64,000 nucleotides of DNA, taken from the NCBI GenBank assembly GCA_021785515.1, contig JAJYEX010000001.1, positions 578,196-642,195 on the forward strand, given 5' to 3'. This DNA is from Pseudomonadota bacterium (lineage in GTDB: Bacteria > Pseudomonadota > Gammaproteobacteria > Acidiferrobacterales > UBA6901). Shown here piece after piece: positions 37,304 to 46,000 of this stretch. A program made the translations under genes and the position numbers. The notes beneath the pieces were generated by a model. The model made no database searches and had not been told where the DNA came from. It worked only from the letters and a program-made list of their open reading frames with translations. Within the stretch, counting starts at the first letter, position 1. Every line of letters starts with the position of its first letter.

Positions 37304-37635
37304 ACGATCTGAAACTTAGTCCATTCAAGAAACTTGAGATTATTCTCGAAGGCGCTCATAAAGAGTTTGCCGCCGATCTTCTTGACCGTGCAGGCGTCAG
37401 CGGCTACACGATCGTGAATAACCTGTCCGGCAAGGGGCGGCATGGCTTCCATGAAGGCCATCTGATGTTCAACGAGGACGCCGTGTTGATCATGATCATC
37501 GTGGCCGTACCTGAAGAGCTGGTGGAACCGATTCTCGAGGGTTTTGCGCCGTTTTTCGACAGGCACACCGGTGTCGTGTTTATTTCAGACATTCGGGTAA
37601 GCCGTCCAGTCAAATTCCGCAGCCGCGAAGGCTAA
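37300..37635 (+). CDS. PII-like protein of the inorganic carbon uptake operon (CPII type)
   Basis: A 111-aa GlnB/PII-fold protein. The start is ATG 37300, overlapping the dabA stop (ATGA); an upstream in-frame extension would read through dabA and is unlikely. Family features are the ferredoxin-like LEIILEGAHKEFAADLLDRA and the T-loop region around NNLSGKGRHGFHEGH. PII-like proteins in carboxysome or DAB operons (CPII of Thiomonas) bind adenine nucleotides and bicarbonate, and may regulate the pump. The canonical uridylylation Tyr of GlnB is not evident in the T-loop. Confidence 0.82.
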   Translation: MNDLKLSPFKKLEIILEGAHKEFAADLLDRAGVSGYTIVNNLSGKGRHGFHEGHLMFNEDAVLIMIIVAVPEELVEPILEGFAPFFDRHTGVVFISDIRVSRPVKFRSREG

Positions 37636-37789
37636 TTCGGGCGCTTCCGTCAGGCCACTCAGATATGACCCTGCTCGGCACCCTACAAGCCGTCATCATC
37701 GTCGATTTTGACATACGTGGCGGCAGATGCTGGCTAAAACCCACGTATGGGCCGAGTGCGGCGTTCGACAATATGGAACGTAAAAACAT

Positions 37790-37812
37790 ATAGATACTTG
37801 TCTATAGATTTT
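37790..37812. promoter_or_regulatory. Candidate operator upstream of the second cbbR-like gene
   Basis: ATAGATACTTGT and CTATAGATTTT lie side by side at 37790-37801 and 37802-37812, about 100 bases before the lysR ATG. The same two words, 8 bases apart, occur upstream of cbbL. The region is AT-rich compared with the flanking genes. It could be an autoregulatory site. Confidence 0.45.
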
Positions 37813-37908
37813 GACTTGTTTTTAACGATTGCCGAAATACCCCGGTACGACCGACAATATAAGACTGGTTTACGCGGTATTTGCGATCGATACGATTCCG
37901 ACTGTCCT

Positions 37909-38943
37909 ATGACGAAGCAGAACCAAAAGGGTGCGCGCGTCAGTCTTGCCGGTGCGCTTGCTCGCCACACTACGCTGCGCCAACTGCAGGTCTTTGAGGC
38001 AGTGGCAAGGCTCGGCAGTTTTACGCGGGCCGCAGAGGAACTTTATCTAGCGCAACCGACGGTATCAATGCAGCTCAAAAAGCTTGCCGATACCGTGGGC
38101 ATGCCGCTTTTCGTGCAGACAGGCATTCGCATCCAGCTGACCGACACAGGCCGTGATGTCTACACGGCCTGCCAGGAAGTGTTTCGTGCGATGGCCGATC
38201 TTGAAGTGAAGGTCGCCGATCTCAAGGGGGTGAGGCGCGGCCGTCTGCGACTCGCAGTAATCACCTCCGCCAAATATCTCGCACCACACCTGCTCGGACA
38301 GTTTGGTCGTTTGCATCCTGGAATCGATTTTTCGCTCAAGGTCACAAATCGGGAACGTTTGCTGGAGCGCATCGCCAATCACGAAGATGACCTCTATGTC
38401 CTCGGCGAGCCGCCACCCGGGCTCGAAGTGGAAGCGCACCCACTGGTGCCCAACCCACTTGTGGTCATGGCGAGCCGCGATCATCCACTCGCGGGCGAAC
38501 ACAACATTTCTCTCAAGCGCCTGCTGGAGGTGCCGTTCGTCCTACGCGAATCCGGGTCCGGCACCCGTGACGCGTTGTTCCGGCTTCTTGAGGAGCATGG
38601 CCTGCAAACTCCGATAGTGCGCATGGAACTATCAAGCAACGAGTCGATCAAACAGGCGATTGTAGCCGGGTTAGGTATAACCGTGCTGTCCCTACACTCG
38701 CTTGCTTTGGAAGGAACTAACGGACCGATTGCCGTGCTGGACGCTCAGGGCTTTCCAATACAGCGCCACTGGTATCTCGCACATTCCAGGGGTCAAAAAC
38801 TTTCAGTAGTCGCGCAGACCTTCCTCGATTTCGTCCGCCAGGAAGGCCCCCATATCGCCGAGGAACTGGACCGCAAGCTTGCGGAAGTACGTGCCGCACC
38901 CGTCTCGCGCACGGAAAAGAAGTCGAACATCACCGGTCTGTGA
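37909..38943 (+). CDS. LysR-type regulator, CbbR-like (second copy)
   Basis: A 344-aa LysR regulator. The helix-turn-helix is SFTRAAEELYLAQPTVSMQL, and the effector domain has VLRESGSGTRDALFRLLEEH and SSNESIKQAIVAGLGITVL, as in CbbR. I chose ATG 37909 because the upstream in-frame extension runs through the AT-rich regulatory block. It follows the DAB operon in the same orientation after a 273-base gap with its own likely promoter. It shares an upstream motif with cbbL. It probably controls the DAB genes, the cbb/cso operon, or both, and is clearly distinct from the regulator at 21.7 kb. Confidence 0.87.
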   Translation: MTKQNQKGARVSLAGALARHTTLRQLQVFEAVARLGSFTRAAEELYLAQPTVSMQLKKLADTVGMPLFVQTGIRIQLTDTGRDVYTACQEVFRAMADLEVKVADLKGVRRGRLRLAVITSAKYLAPHLLGQFGRLHPGIDFSLKVTNRERLLERIANHEDDLYVLGEPPPGLEVEAHPLVPNPLVVMASRDHPLAGEHNISLKRLLEVPFVLRESGSGTRDALFRLLEEHGLQTPIVRMELSSNESIKQAIVAGLGITVLSLHSLALEGTNGPIAVLDAQGFPIQRHWYLAHSRGQKLSVVAQTFLDFVRQEGPHIAEELDRKLAEVRAAPVSRTEKKSNITGL

Positions 38944-39084
38944 CAGATTGGGGCAACATACAGCTCTCGCATGGTCGGGTATCGGCGCTCCGTTGGCACG
39001 GCCGTCGCGTCAGATATCGAATTTCTGTCTTAATCTTGATCGAACTCTTGACGGCCCAGTGCGCTATCTTCACTTGCGCCACCA

Positions 39085-40284
39085 CTAGGCGACTGAAGCC
39101 GGTACCTGTGTCACATGCGCAAAGTCGATACTGACACGATCTCCGGCAGCTGACCGGAACCATTGGTTGGCGAACGCGACATGGTCAGGATGATCACGGT
39201 AACTGTCGATCACGCTTTGACTGGCGAACTCTACCAGCCAGCAAAAGCGATATTTCGGCTCTTCGGACACCGCCCAACCGGTCACGACACGACGCACGCC
39301 GGGGATCCTCGCTAACACCTCGCGCCCGCGAGCCATGATGTTCTCGACCTGGGTATCCTCGATACCATTCACGTTGTAAACGATGACATGCTCCACCGGA
39401 TTGAATCGCCGCGCGGCAGCGAGTACAGCCTCAGCGCGATTGGCGCCGCCAAAGACCTGAATCATGCGCTCTACCTCGGCTTGGATAGCACCACGCACAC
39501 CGTTCATGAGGCCGGTGTAACCAGCGCGTGAATCCCTCAGCATGTTCACGCGCATGCGCCCGGCAGCTGCGTCGGCGAGTGCGGTGTAATAGTTGATCTT
39601 GGCCGTGCCATTTTCGATAAGCTTATGGTATTGATCGTCGCTAAGCCCCGTACCTCCGTGAATCACAAGCGGGATATGCAGCACCTCATTGATGCGCGCC
39701 AGACGTTCGAAATCGAGCTTTGGCGCGCCGCGCATGCGGCCGTGCACCGTACCGATGGACACCGCAAGAAAGTCGACACCGGTGCGCTCGACGTAGGCGC
39801 ACGACTCTTCTGCCGATGTATAAACCACCTTGCCAGGGTGCTTCTCGGCATCCTCACCCTCGACACCAGCCACGTAGCCCAGCTCCCCCTCGACCGGTAC
39901 ACCGCAGGCATGAGCGATCTGCACCACTGCGCACGTGGTTGTGACATTGGATTCGAATGGCACGCTTGATGCGTCCACCATCACACCGTTGCAACCGAGG
40001 TTGATGGCACGTGCAACGGATTCGGACGATGCGCCATGATCGAGATGAATGGCGACGGGCACACTGGCGCGCCGCGCTGCGGCGGCGGTCGCCGCCATCG
40101 TGAGCTCGAAGTCGTAGTATTCGAAGTGCGACTCGGCGAGTGACAGGATTACCGGTGCGCACCGCGCTTCGGCACCGGCGACAATCGCTTCCAGGAAATC
40201 CAGGGACACCAGGTCGAATGCGCCTACCGCATAGCGCTCCCGGAAGGTGTGGCCCAGCATGTCCTTCATATCAACCAGCGGCAT
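39085..40284 (-). CDS. Class II ketose-bisphosphate aldolase fused to a Dabb-type domain
   Basis: A 399-aa protein. Residues 1-290 are a class II aldolase with metal and active-site residues His80, Asp82 and His83 (AIHLDHGAS), EGELGYVAG near 133, His181 (IGTVHGRM) and His209 (HGGTGLSD). It is probably the Calvin-cycle fructose/sedoheptulose-bisphosphate aldolase. Residues about 298-390 form an added ferredoxin-like domain of the stress-responsive A/B barrel (Dabb) type: VEHVIVYNVNGIED, RVVTGWAVSEEPKYRFCWLV and YRDHPDHVAFANQWF. That extension is not part of normal class II aldolases. It is the second gene of a two-gene unit and is convergent with the lysR gene. Confidence 0.85.
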   Translation of the reverse strand: MPLVDMKDMLGHTFRERYAVGAFDLVSLDFLEAIVAGAEARCAPVILSLAESHFEYYDFELTMAATAAAARRASVPVAIHLDHGASSESVARAINLGCNGVMVDASSVPFESNVTTTCAVVQIAHACGVPVEGELGYVAGVEGEDAEKHPGKVVYTSAEESCAYVERTGVDFLAVSIGTVHGRMRGAPKLDFERLARINEVLHIPLVIHGGTGLSDDQYHKLIENGTAKINYYTALADAAAGRMRVNMLRDSRAGYTGLMNGVRGAIQAEVERMIQVFGGANRAEAVLAAARRFNPVEHVIVYNVNGIEDTQVENIMARGREVLARIPGVRRVVTGWAVSEEPKYRFCWLVEFASQSVIDSYRDHPDHVAFANQWFRSAAGDRVSIDFAHVTQVPASVA

Positions 40285-40317
40285 TGGGGCTTACCGGTTC
40301 GATGCAAAAAGCGTTGG

Positions 40318-40617
40318 TCAGTCGCTATCGTCCAGCGCGGCATCCCAGCCAAGGGCTCGGGCGCGCGCAATCGCCTCATTGTGGATGCGCGCGTGGCGCT
40401 CGGACAGGTCGGGCGGCAGACGGCTTGGGAGATGGGCATACTTCTCCCATTCCGTCGAGATCTTGTCATATAACACCTGCATCTGGGCTGGCGTCCAGCC
40501 CTTGCAGGTTTCGGTTTCCGGGATTACGCCGAACACCCAGGCATCTTTCACGATCTGCCCGAGGTGCGTCATGCCACCATACTGGTCGTCAAACAAGCCT
40601 GGGTAGAGATGATTCAT
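40318..40617 (-). CDS. Small hypothetical protein upstream of the aldolase
   Basis: A 99-aa soluble protein starting MNHLYPGLFDDQYGGMTHLG, with a predicted helical C-terminal half (PDLSERHARIHNEAIARARA). One Cys (TETCKGWTP) is present, and there is no signal or membrane segment. It lies 33 bases before the aldolase gene on the same strand, so the two are probably co-transcribed. The ribosome site is weak. I do not recognise the family. The composition is strongly protein-like, and a role linked to the aldolase or the Calvin cycle would be inference from position only. Confidence 0.6.
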   Translation of the reverse strand: MNHLYPGLFDDQYGGMTHLGQIVKDAWVFGVIPETETCKGWTPAQMQVLYDKISTEWEKYAHLPSRLPPDLSERHARIHNEAIARARALGWDAALDDSD

Positions 40618-40847
40618 AGTATGGCCGATATTATCCCGGATACCCGTCGCAAGTTAAGTGGCATTGATCTCAAGAGCGACCGCTACCGGTCCAAACACCG
40701 GCCGCTTCAAGCGCTTGCGGACTTTGCCGCTTATAATCGTCCTCTTGGCTTACTTGCCGGTGAGCGCCCCAGCGGCAATTGTGGTTGTGAGTGTAATGTT
40801 GCGGGCGCTGGTTTGTTCACGACGCGCAGACCGGAGCAGCAGTGCGA

Positions 40848-42398
40848 TCACGGTTTCCGGCCATTGGCCACTGGAATAAGGGCGGCGACCTTGCGTACCA
40901 GGTCGATATTCAGCTGCGACTCGGCCTGGAAGGCGCCTGCGTAGGCGAAATCTTCCTGACGCAGCTCGTAGCAGTTCGCTCCACTGATGTCCACAAGCAC
41001 CGCCGGCAGGCCGGCTTCATCGAAAGCCAAGCGGCGTTTGAGGTAAAAATTGCCGCAGCACATGCCAACGTACGCTGTGGCGCCTTCGGCGCGAATACGC
41101 CCTAGCGTCTCCCGCAAGTGCTCATAATTATTGATGGAGATAACCCGCATCCGGCGCTCTCGCGCCAGCCGGTAGGCTTCGCCGACGTGACAGCGACCGC
41201 ATTCGGTACAGCCATCACGGAAGCGCCATTTACACCATAGCGGCTTAGCACAATAGGGAACCAGCATGACTGTGGCACAAGCAAGAATATCGCCAAGCAT
41301 CTGGTTGCGTTCGGGACTATGCACCATGAGCATGTTGGCATCGGCCGCATCGACTCCCAAGTCCGACTGTTCCTGCCTGTGGTTAACGGCCAGCTGCAGA
41401 ACGTAACGCAGATCCGGCATGGTCGCCCCCACCACCTCCCAGTCCCCATTCCCCAAGAACTGATCTAGGAGCACGTCAAGCTGTCCGACTTCCCCGCCGG
41501 TCAGTTGATGTTCGATCCGCCCGAACAGATCTGGCGGACTGACCTGAACGCTTCCCGACAGATGTATTCCGCGAACCACGGTCCCGTCGCCAACACCCAC
41601 TTCCGCGTGCAGGACACCGCCCGAAGTGCGGTGGAAGGCATGAAGAACGCTCTCCGAACCCGGCCGCGGGACAACATCGGCATCTGTAGAAAATTCAGCG
41701 GGATGTGGCAGACCATCTGAAGAAAAATTGAATTCTACGCCCAGGGCCGTGCCCAGCGATTTCGCCACCGCACACTCGATCTCGTCCAGCGATGGCGTCC
41801 TGCCAAGTTTCTGGCTCAGGGTAGCGAAGCGTTTGCGCGCAGTCTGAAGTCCCTGTGTCGAAAGTTTCTCGGTCGGCACGCGTAACACCTTAAGCATGGT
41901 GTCGACGTCTATGTCCAACAGCAGGCTCCCTTGAAACAGCATTCGGCATCCATTGTCCCGCAGGAAGCCGCAGGCAATCTTATGTCCATCAATTTCGACA
42001 TCGTTGAATGCCTGAAACGCGGCGGCCACCCCCAGTGCGCACAACGCCTCAGCCACCGCCCGACACAAACGTTCCAGCACTGCCGTCAGCGATTCTCCCG
42101 CGGCGCGCCCGCTTGGGGAGGGCATCGTCAAGCTCCAGAAAAGTTGCCGCTCATCCACATAGAGCGCGCCGCCGCCGGTCAGCCGCCGCGCAACCACGAT
42201 ATTGTGCTGCCGGCAATACTCGACCCGTGCGACTTTCTCAGCATCCTCATGGGCCCCTATGAGCACACTCGGCGCAAAGCGGTGGAACCGCAGCTGTCCG
42301 GCCTCGCCGGCAGCCTCAAGGGCGGACTTGTCCAGTCCGCAGTTGGCCCCAGCGGAGAGAATTCCGCTATCCCGCCACGTCCACCGCGGGTATGTCAC
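40848..42398 (-). CDS. Lipoate-protein ligase fused to DUF116 cysteine-rich domain
   Basis: A 516-aa fusion. Residues 1-230 are an LplA-type catalytic domain with RRLTGGGALYVD (71-82) and the lipoyl-AMP lysine in DGHKIACGF (Lys140). Residues about 246-302 look like the LplA C-terminal accessory domain (GGVLHAEVGV, LSGSVQVSPPDLF). Residues 330-516 match DUF116, with eight cysteines at 383, 389, 397, 400, 403, 447, 448 and 476, including CTECGRC, which could hold an iron-sulfur cluster. Start is GTG 42398, overlapping the ubiV stop. It is the last gene of the rSAM-yhcC-ubiU-ubiV operon. The lipoyl acceptor is unknown. No lipoate-dependent complex or sHdr genes are in the window. Confidence 0.82.
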   Translation of the reverse strand: MTYPRWTWRDSGILSAGANCGLDKSALEAAGEAGQLRFHRFAPSVLIGAHEDAEKVARVEYCRQHNIVVARRLTGGGALYVDERQLFWSLTMPSPSGRAAGESLTAVLERLCRAVAEALCALGVAAAFQAFNDVEIDGHKIACGFLRDNGCRMLFQGSLLLDIDVDTMLKVLRVPTEKLSTQGLQTARKRFATLSQKLGRTPSLDEIECAVAKSLGTALGVEFNFSSDGLPHPAEFSTDADVVPRPGSESVLHAFHRTSGGVLHAEVGVGDGTVVRGIHLSGSVQVSPPDLFGRIEHQLTGGEVGQLDVLLDQFLGNGDWEVVGATMPDLRYVLQLAVNHRQEQSDLGVDAADANMLMVHSPERNQMLGDILACATVMLVPYCAKPLWCKWRFRDGCTECGRCHVGEAYRLARERRMRVISINNYEHLRETLGRIRAEGATAYVGMCCGNFYLKRRLAFDEAGLPAVLVDISGANCYELRQEDFAYAGAFQAESQLNIDLVRKVAALIPVANGRKP

Positions 42399-43294
42399 GG
42401 ATTCAGACCGGCCAGCCAGTCCATTCCGGCTGCACCGCGCCAGAAGCCGTTGCAGGGGCTGGCCGACCCTGCCCGCGCCACCGCCACCGCCGCTTCCTCC
42501 AACATGGCGTCGTCGTCCACGGCGCGACGGAACCAGCTAATGACCGTCTCCATATCTTTTGACTGCGGCGAAAGACGCAGCACATCCACTCCCAGCTCCT
42601 GCAGCACCGGCAGCTCGGGCAGGAGATTAACCGTGTGGCCTGACTGGACCTGTATGCCATTCAGTGCCAGAAACTGCTGCCCCTCACGCGTCTCCAGATC
42701 CATTCCGTCTGGATGGTCGGCACAGCAAAACTGGCAACTGTCCTTGGGCAACCTGTGGGCCCGCGCCGTAAAACAGCGCGCGGAAAAAGCGAGCGGCAAA
42801 CGTCCGAAGGCAAAGACCTCAGTCTCCATCCCTTCCGGCCGCTGCGACTGCAGCTGCGCAATCGCGTCCCCGCCGAGTTCAAGCGGTGGTACCCAGCGTA
42901 TGGCGCCGAGATCGGCGATCAGCTTAAGCGTTTCGCGGTTATAGATGTTGATATGCGGCCCGGCAATGAAAGGAACACGATTGCAGACCATGCTTACTGC
43001 AGCCATGTCGTTGGCCTCAATACGGAACCGGCCGTTTTCTGCAATGCGCCGCATGCGGCTCAGCTCCGAAGCGGCCTCAACCAGCACCAACGTCGACAGC
43101 ACCACCTCCTTGCCCCTTGCCGCCAGTCGGTCTGCAATATCTAACCAGTCTTTTGTGGTCAGTGCGCGCCGCTTGGCACAGACGACCTCCCCCAGGTAGA
43201 CGATGTCCACGGGCAGTTCCTCGGTGCGTTCATAAAACCGCATCACGGTATCCCGATCCCAGAAATACTGAATTGGACCCAGCGAGAGTTTCAT
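42395..43294 (-). CDS. ubiV: Oxygen-independent ubiquinone hydroxylation protein UbiV
   Basis: A 299-aa U32-family protein (E. coli UbiV is about 292). The four [4Fe-4S] ligands are recognisable: the Cys in GEVVCAKRRAL, RCFTARAHRLPKDSC (13-residue spacing) and CQFCC. They match the C39/C180/C193/C197 pattern. ATG 43294, with AGAGG upstream, is preferred over a start 16 codons earlier. With UbiU it forms the heterodimer that hydroxylates the quinone ring without O2. It follows ubiU by 57 bases and its stop overlaps the ligase fusion. Confidence 0.93.
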   Translation of the reverse strand: MKLSLGPIQYFWDRDTVMRFYERTEELPVDIVYLGEVVCAKRRALTTKDWLDIADRLAARGKEVVLSTLVLVEAASELSRMRRIAENGRFRIEANDMAAVSMVCNRVPFIAGPHINIYNRETLKLIADLGAIRWVPPLELGGDAIAQLQSQRPEGMETEVFAFGRLPLAFSARCFTARAHRLPKDSCQFCCADHPDGMDLETREGQQFLALNGIQVQSGHTVNLLPELPVLQELGVDVLRLSPQSKDMETVISWFRRAVDDDAMLEEAAVAVARAGSASPCNGFWRGAAGMDWLAGLNP

Positions 43295-43351
43295 TCGGCC
43301 TCTGCGATACTGTAAATCAAGTGAAGCGGATGACGCTGACACGGTTAGCTG

Positions 43352-44371
43352 CTACTGCCAAGCCCGTTCAATAGCACCAAGCGTATGCTGCCGCCCTTCC
43401 GCCAGCCGATCCAGCTCGACGATCCATTCCGGCTGAACGACATAACCATCTGGGTCGTGCATACAGGCATCCAGCGCAGTCCGCAGGACACGCGTGACCT
43501 GCCCCACATACGCGGGGCTGCGCTGCCGCCCCTCCACCTTTATGGCCGCCACGCCTGATTTCAGAAGCTCCGGTAGGATTCCGAGCACGTTAAGGCTGGT
43601 GGGTTCCTCCAGCGCGTAGGCAGGGGACTGGTCGGCCCCTCCCTGCACTACGAACCGACCCTTGCACAACGTGGGGTAACCGGCACTCTCACCCGGGCCG
43701 TACACGTCGATGAGCACACCATTCAGGCGCGATCGGCGGACGCTGCCAGCCTCCTCCCAGCGCACGGCCTTGGCCGGAGAACAGACACCGCAGGTATTAG
43801 GGGACTCTCCAGTAACATAGGACGACAGCGCACAACGACCCTCAACCATCACGCACAGACTTCCGAAGCCGAATACCTCGACCTCCACAGGGGCACCACT
43901 GATCACGTAACGCACCTGGCTGAGCGAGAGCACGCGCGGCAACACAACCCGCTGCACGCCGAATTGGCGTGCGTAGAATCCGATGGCCTCGGGATTGGTC
44001 GCTGAGGCCTGCACCGACAGATGAAGCCGCAACGTCGGATGGCGCTCCCGGCAATAGCGCATCAGCCCCGGATCCGCGAGAATGATCGCGTCCGCGCCCA
44101 GATCTGCAGCAGTGTCTGCCGCACGTGTCCAGTCCGCCCATTGTCCCACGCGGGCATAGGTATTAAGCGCCAGAAACACGCGCGCCCCATGCTGATGCGC
44201 GTATTCAATGCCGCGACGCATGTCGTTGTTATCGAAATTCAGGCCCGCGAAATTGCGGGCGTTGGTGGCATTGCGGAAACCCAGGTATACAGCATCCGCG
44301 CCATGATCGACGGCCGTTCTGAGCGCCGGCATACTGCCGGCGGGACAAACCAGTTCGAGCCGGCGGTTCAA
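43352..44371 (-). CDS. ubiU: Oxygen-independent ubiquinone hydroxylation protein UbiU
   Basis: A 339-aa U32-family protein. It starts MNRRLELVCPAGSMPALRTA, as in YhbU/UbiU. The cluster cysteines are CVMVEGRC (7-residue spacing), SPNTCGVCSP and LCKGRF, corresponding to C169/C176/C193/C232 of the E. coli protein. It works with UbiV and UbiT in anaerobic ubiquinone synthesis, using prephenate-derived oxygen. The ATG overlaps the yhcC stop, so expression is coupled to the two radical SAM genes upstream and to the FNR-like box at 46001. Confidence 0.94.
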   Translation of the reverse strand: MNRRLELVCPAGSMPALRTAVDHGADAVYLGFRNATNARNFAGLNFDNNDMRRGIEYAHQHGARVFLALNTYARVGQWADWTRAADTAADLGADAIILADPGLMRYCRERHPTLRLHLSVQASATNPEAIGFYARQFGVQRVVLPRVLSLSQVRYVISGAPVEVEVFGFGSLCVMVEGRCALSSYVTGESPNTCGVCSPAKAVRWEEAGSVRRSRLNGVLIDVYGPGESAGYPTLCKGRFVVQGGADQSPAYALEEPTSLNVLGILPELLKSGVAAIKVEGRQRSPAYVGQVTRVLRTALDACMHDPDGYVVQPEWIVELDRLAEGRQHTLGAIERAWQ

Positions 44372-45324
44372 CTAACCAGACCCTCAGCGACATGCCCGGA
44401 AAGCCGGCGGCGCAGCGCAGCGCCTTGCATGGTCCCACGGCGGCGCAATGCCGCCTCTATGCCGTTGAGAACCCGCCACTTGTGCCCACACCATGCCGGA
44501 GCCAGCAGGATGTTTGAAGCGGCTGTGCCTGTCACCCGGTGATAGATTACCTCCTCCGGTGTCATTTCAATCAGATCCGCTGCAAGCTCGATATACTCCT
44601 GCTCGGCCAACGGCCGATAGGTGCCATGGCGCCACTCGTTTGCAAGCTGGGTGCCTTTCACAACATGCAGCGGATGCAGTTTTAGACCATCCACGCCGAG
44701 ATCGAGAACGCGCGCCAGAGTCGTGCGGAAATGAGTGGCTTCCTCGCCTGGAAGTCCCAGAATGAGATGAGTGCAGACTGACAGTCCGCGGGAACGTGCC
44801 GCACGGACGGCGGTACGGTATTCGGCATAGTTGTGGCCGCGGTTCACACGGCGGAGGGTCGCGTCGAAACTCGACTGCAATCCGAGCTCAAGCCATACCT
44901 CGACGCCTGACTCGTGATATCCCTGTAGCAGATCGAGCACGTCTGCCGGTACGCAGTCCGGTCGTGTTCCTACGGCCATTCCGATCACGCCCGGCTGTGC
45001 TAGCGCCTCATCATACCGTGCCCGCAGCGCATCGACGCTGTCATAGGTGTTGGTATAGGCCTGAAAGTAAGCAAGCACGTATTGTGCCCCTGTTCGACGG
45101 GCGACCACGGCACGACCAGCCTCGATCTGGGTGACGACCGGGGACGGCTGGCGCCCATTCGGGCTGAACGATACGTTGTTGCAGAAGCTGCACCCGCCGC
45201 GTCCCTTGCTGTCGTCACGGTTCGGACAGGTAAAACCTGCATCCAGCGCGATCTTGTGGACCCGCTCGCCATAGCGGCGCAGCATGGCCTGCCCGAAAGT
45301 GGTGACATAGTCCGACAGCGCCAT
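44368..45324 (-). CDS. Radical SAM protein, YhcC family
   Basis: A 318-aa radical SAM protein of the YhcC (TIGR01212) type. The N-terminal cluster region is CPNRDDSKGRGGCSFCNN, the longer CX11CX2C spacing of this family. GTRPDCVPADVLDLL and LELGLQSSFDATLRRVNRGH follow. The biochemical function of YhcC is unknown. It begins 9 bases after the preceding radical SAM gene and overlaps ubiU, so it is operonic with anaerobic quinone synthesis. Confidence 0.88.
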   Translation of the reverse strand: MALSDYVTTFGQAMLRRYGERVHKIALDAGFTCPNRDDSKGRGGCSFCNNVSFSPNGRQPSPVVTQIEAGRAVVARRTGAQYVLAYFQAYTNTYDSVDALRARYDEALAQPGVIGMAVGTRPDCVPADVLDLLQGYHESGVEVWLELGLQSSFDATLRRVNRGHNYAEYRTAVRAARSRGLSVCTHLILGLPGEEATHFRTTLARVLDLGVDGLKLHPLHVVKGTQLANEWRHGTYRPLAEQEYIELAADLIEMTPEEVIYHRVTGTAASNILLAPAWCGHKWRVLNGIEAALRRRGTMQGAALRRRLSGHVAEGLVS

Positions 45325-45333
45325 TGGGCGAAA

Positions 45334-45966
45334 CTAGCCAACCTCGTCGAGAACGCGGCGACGGAACTTGGCCCCCATACCGGACGCAATGCTCGCGCAG
45401 GAATCCATGTCGACGCCGGACAGGCCATCAATGGCAGTCAGGGTAACTTCCGGCACGAAGTCGCCGGCGCGTCGCGCGAAATCGAGCAGGGAACGATAGG
45501 CTCCGGCAAGCTTCGGACGGCAATAGCGGTTGTAGAGAATCTCGTTCTGCGCATTCAGAGATATGGACAGCGCATCGATGTTGTCTTCGAGGTCCGGGGT
45601 CACGTCCCGGCCGTAGACCAGGTTCGCGAGACCGTCGGTATTGACACGTATGCGCGCTCCGCGAGCGCGCAGACGCGATGCGATCTCCAGGGACGTGTAA
45701 AGACGCAGGGTCGGTTCGCCAAGTCCGCAGAAGACCACCTCCTGGTATTGCTTGGGGTCCCCTACCGCATCGAGAATTTCGTCCGCAGTCGGCTCCCGGC
45801 GCAGACGCAGCGCGCAGCCCTGCACATTCCAGACGCCGTTGAATTTGGGGCAAAATCCACACCGCAAGGTGCAGCGGTTTGTGATGTTGAGATAACAGTT
45901 GCCGTGCAGGACGTACGAAACCGTCCCCCCGGGTGCCTCGAGGCAGGATGAAAGCTGATTACTCAT
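45334..45966 (-). CDS. Radical SAM protein (TatD-associated type)
   Basis: A 210-aa radical SAM protein with the cluster motif CTLRCGFCPKF near residue 35. VVFCGLGEPTLRL and VNTDGLANLVYGRDVTPDL are characteristic of the small radical SAM family often linked to TatD nucleases. No tatD gene is adjacent here. I chose ATG 45966: a TTG start 16 codons earlier would place the start inside the FNR-like box at 46001-46014. If that box works at -41.5, transcription would start at about the ATG itself, giving a leaderless message. It is the first gene of the operon. Confidence 0.82.
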   Translation of the reverse strand: MSNQLSSCLEAPGGTVSYVLHGNCYLNITNRCTLRCGFCPKFNGVWNVQGCALRLRREPTADEILDAVGDPKQYQEVVFCGLGEPTLRLYTSLEIASRLRARGARIRVNTDGLANLVYGRDVTPDLEDNIDALSISLNAQNEILYNRYCRPKLAGAYRSLLDFARRAGDFVPEVTLTAIDGLSGVDMDSCASIASGMGAKFRRRVLDEVG

Positions 45967-46000
45967 ACCGGAATCTAAAGGCAAACGACAGGTTTTAACC

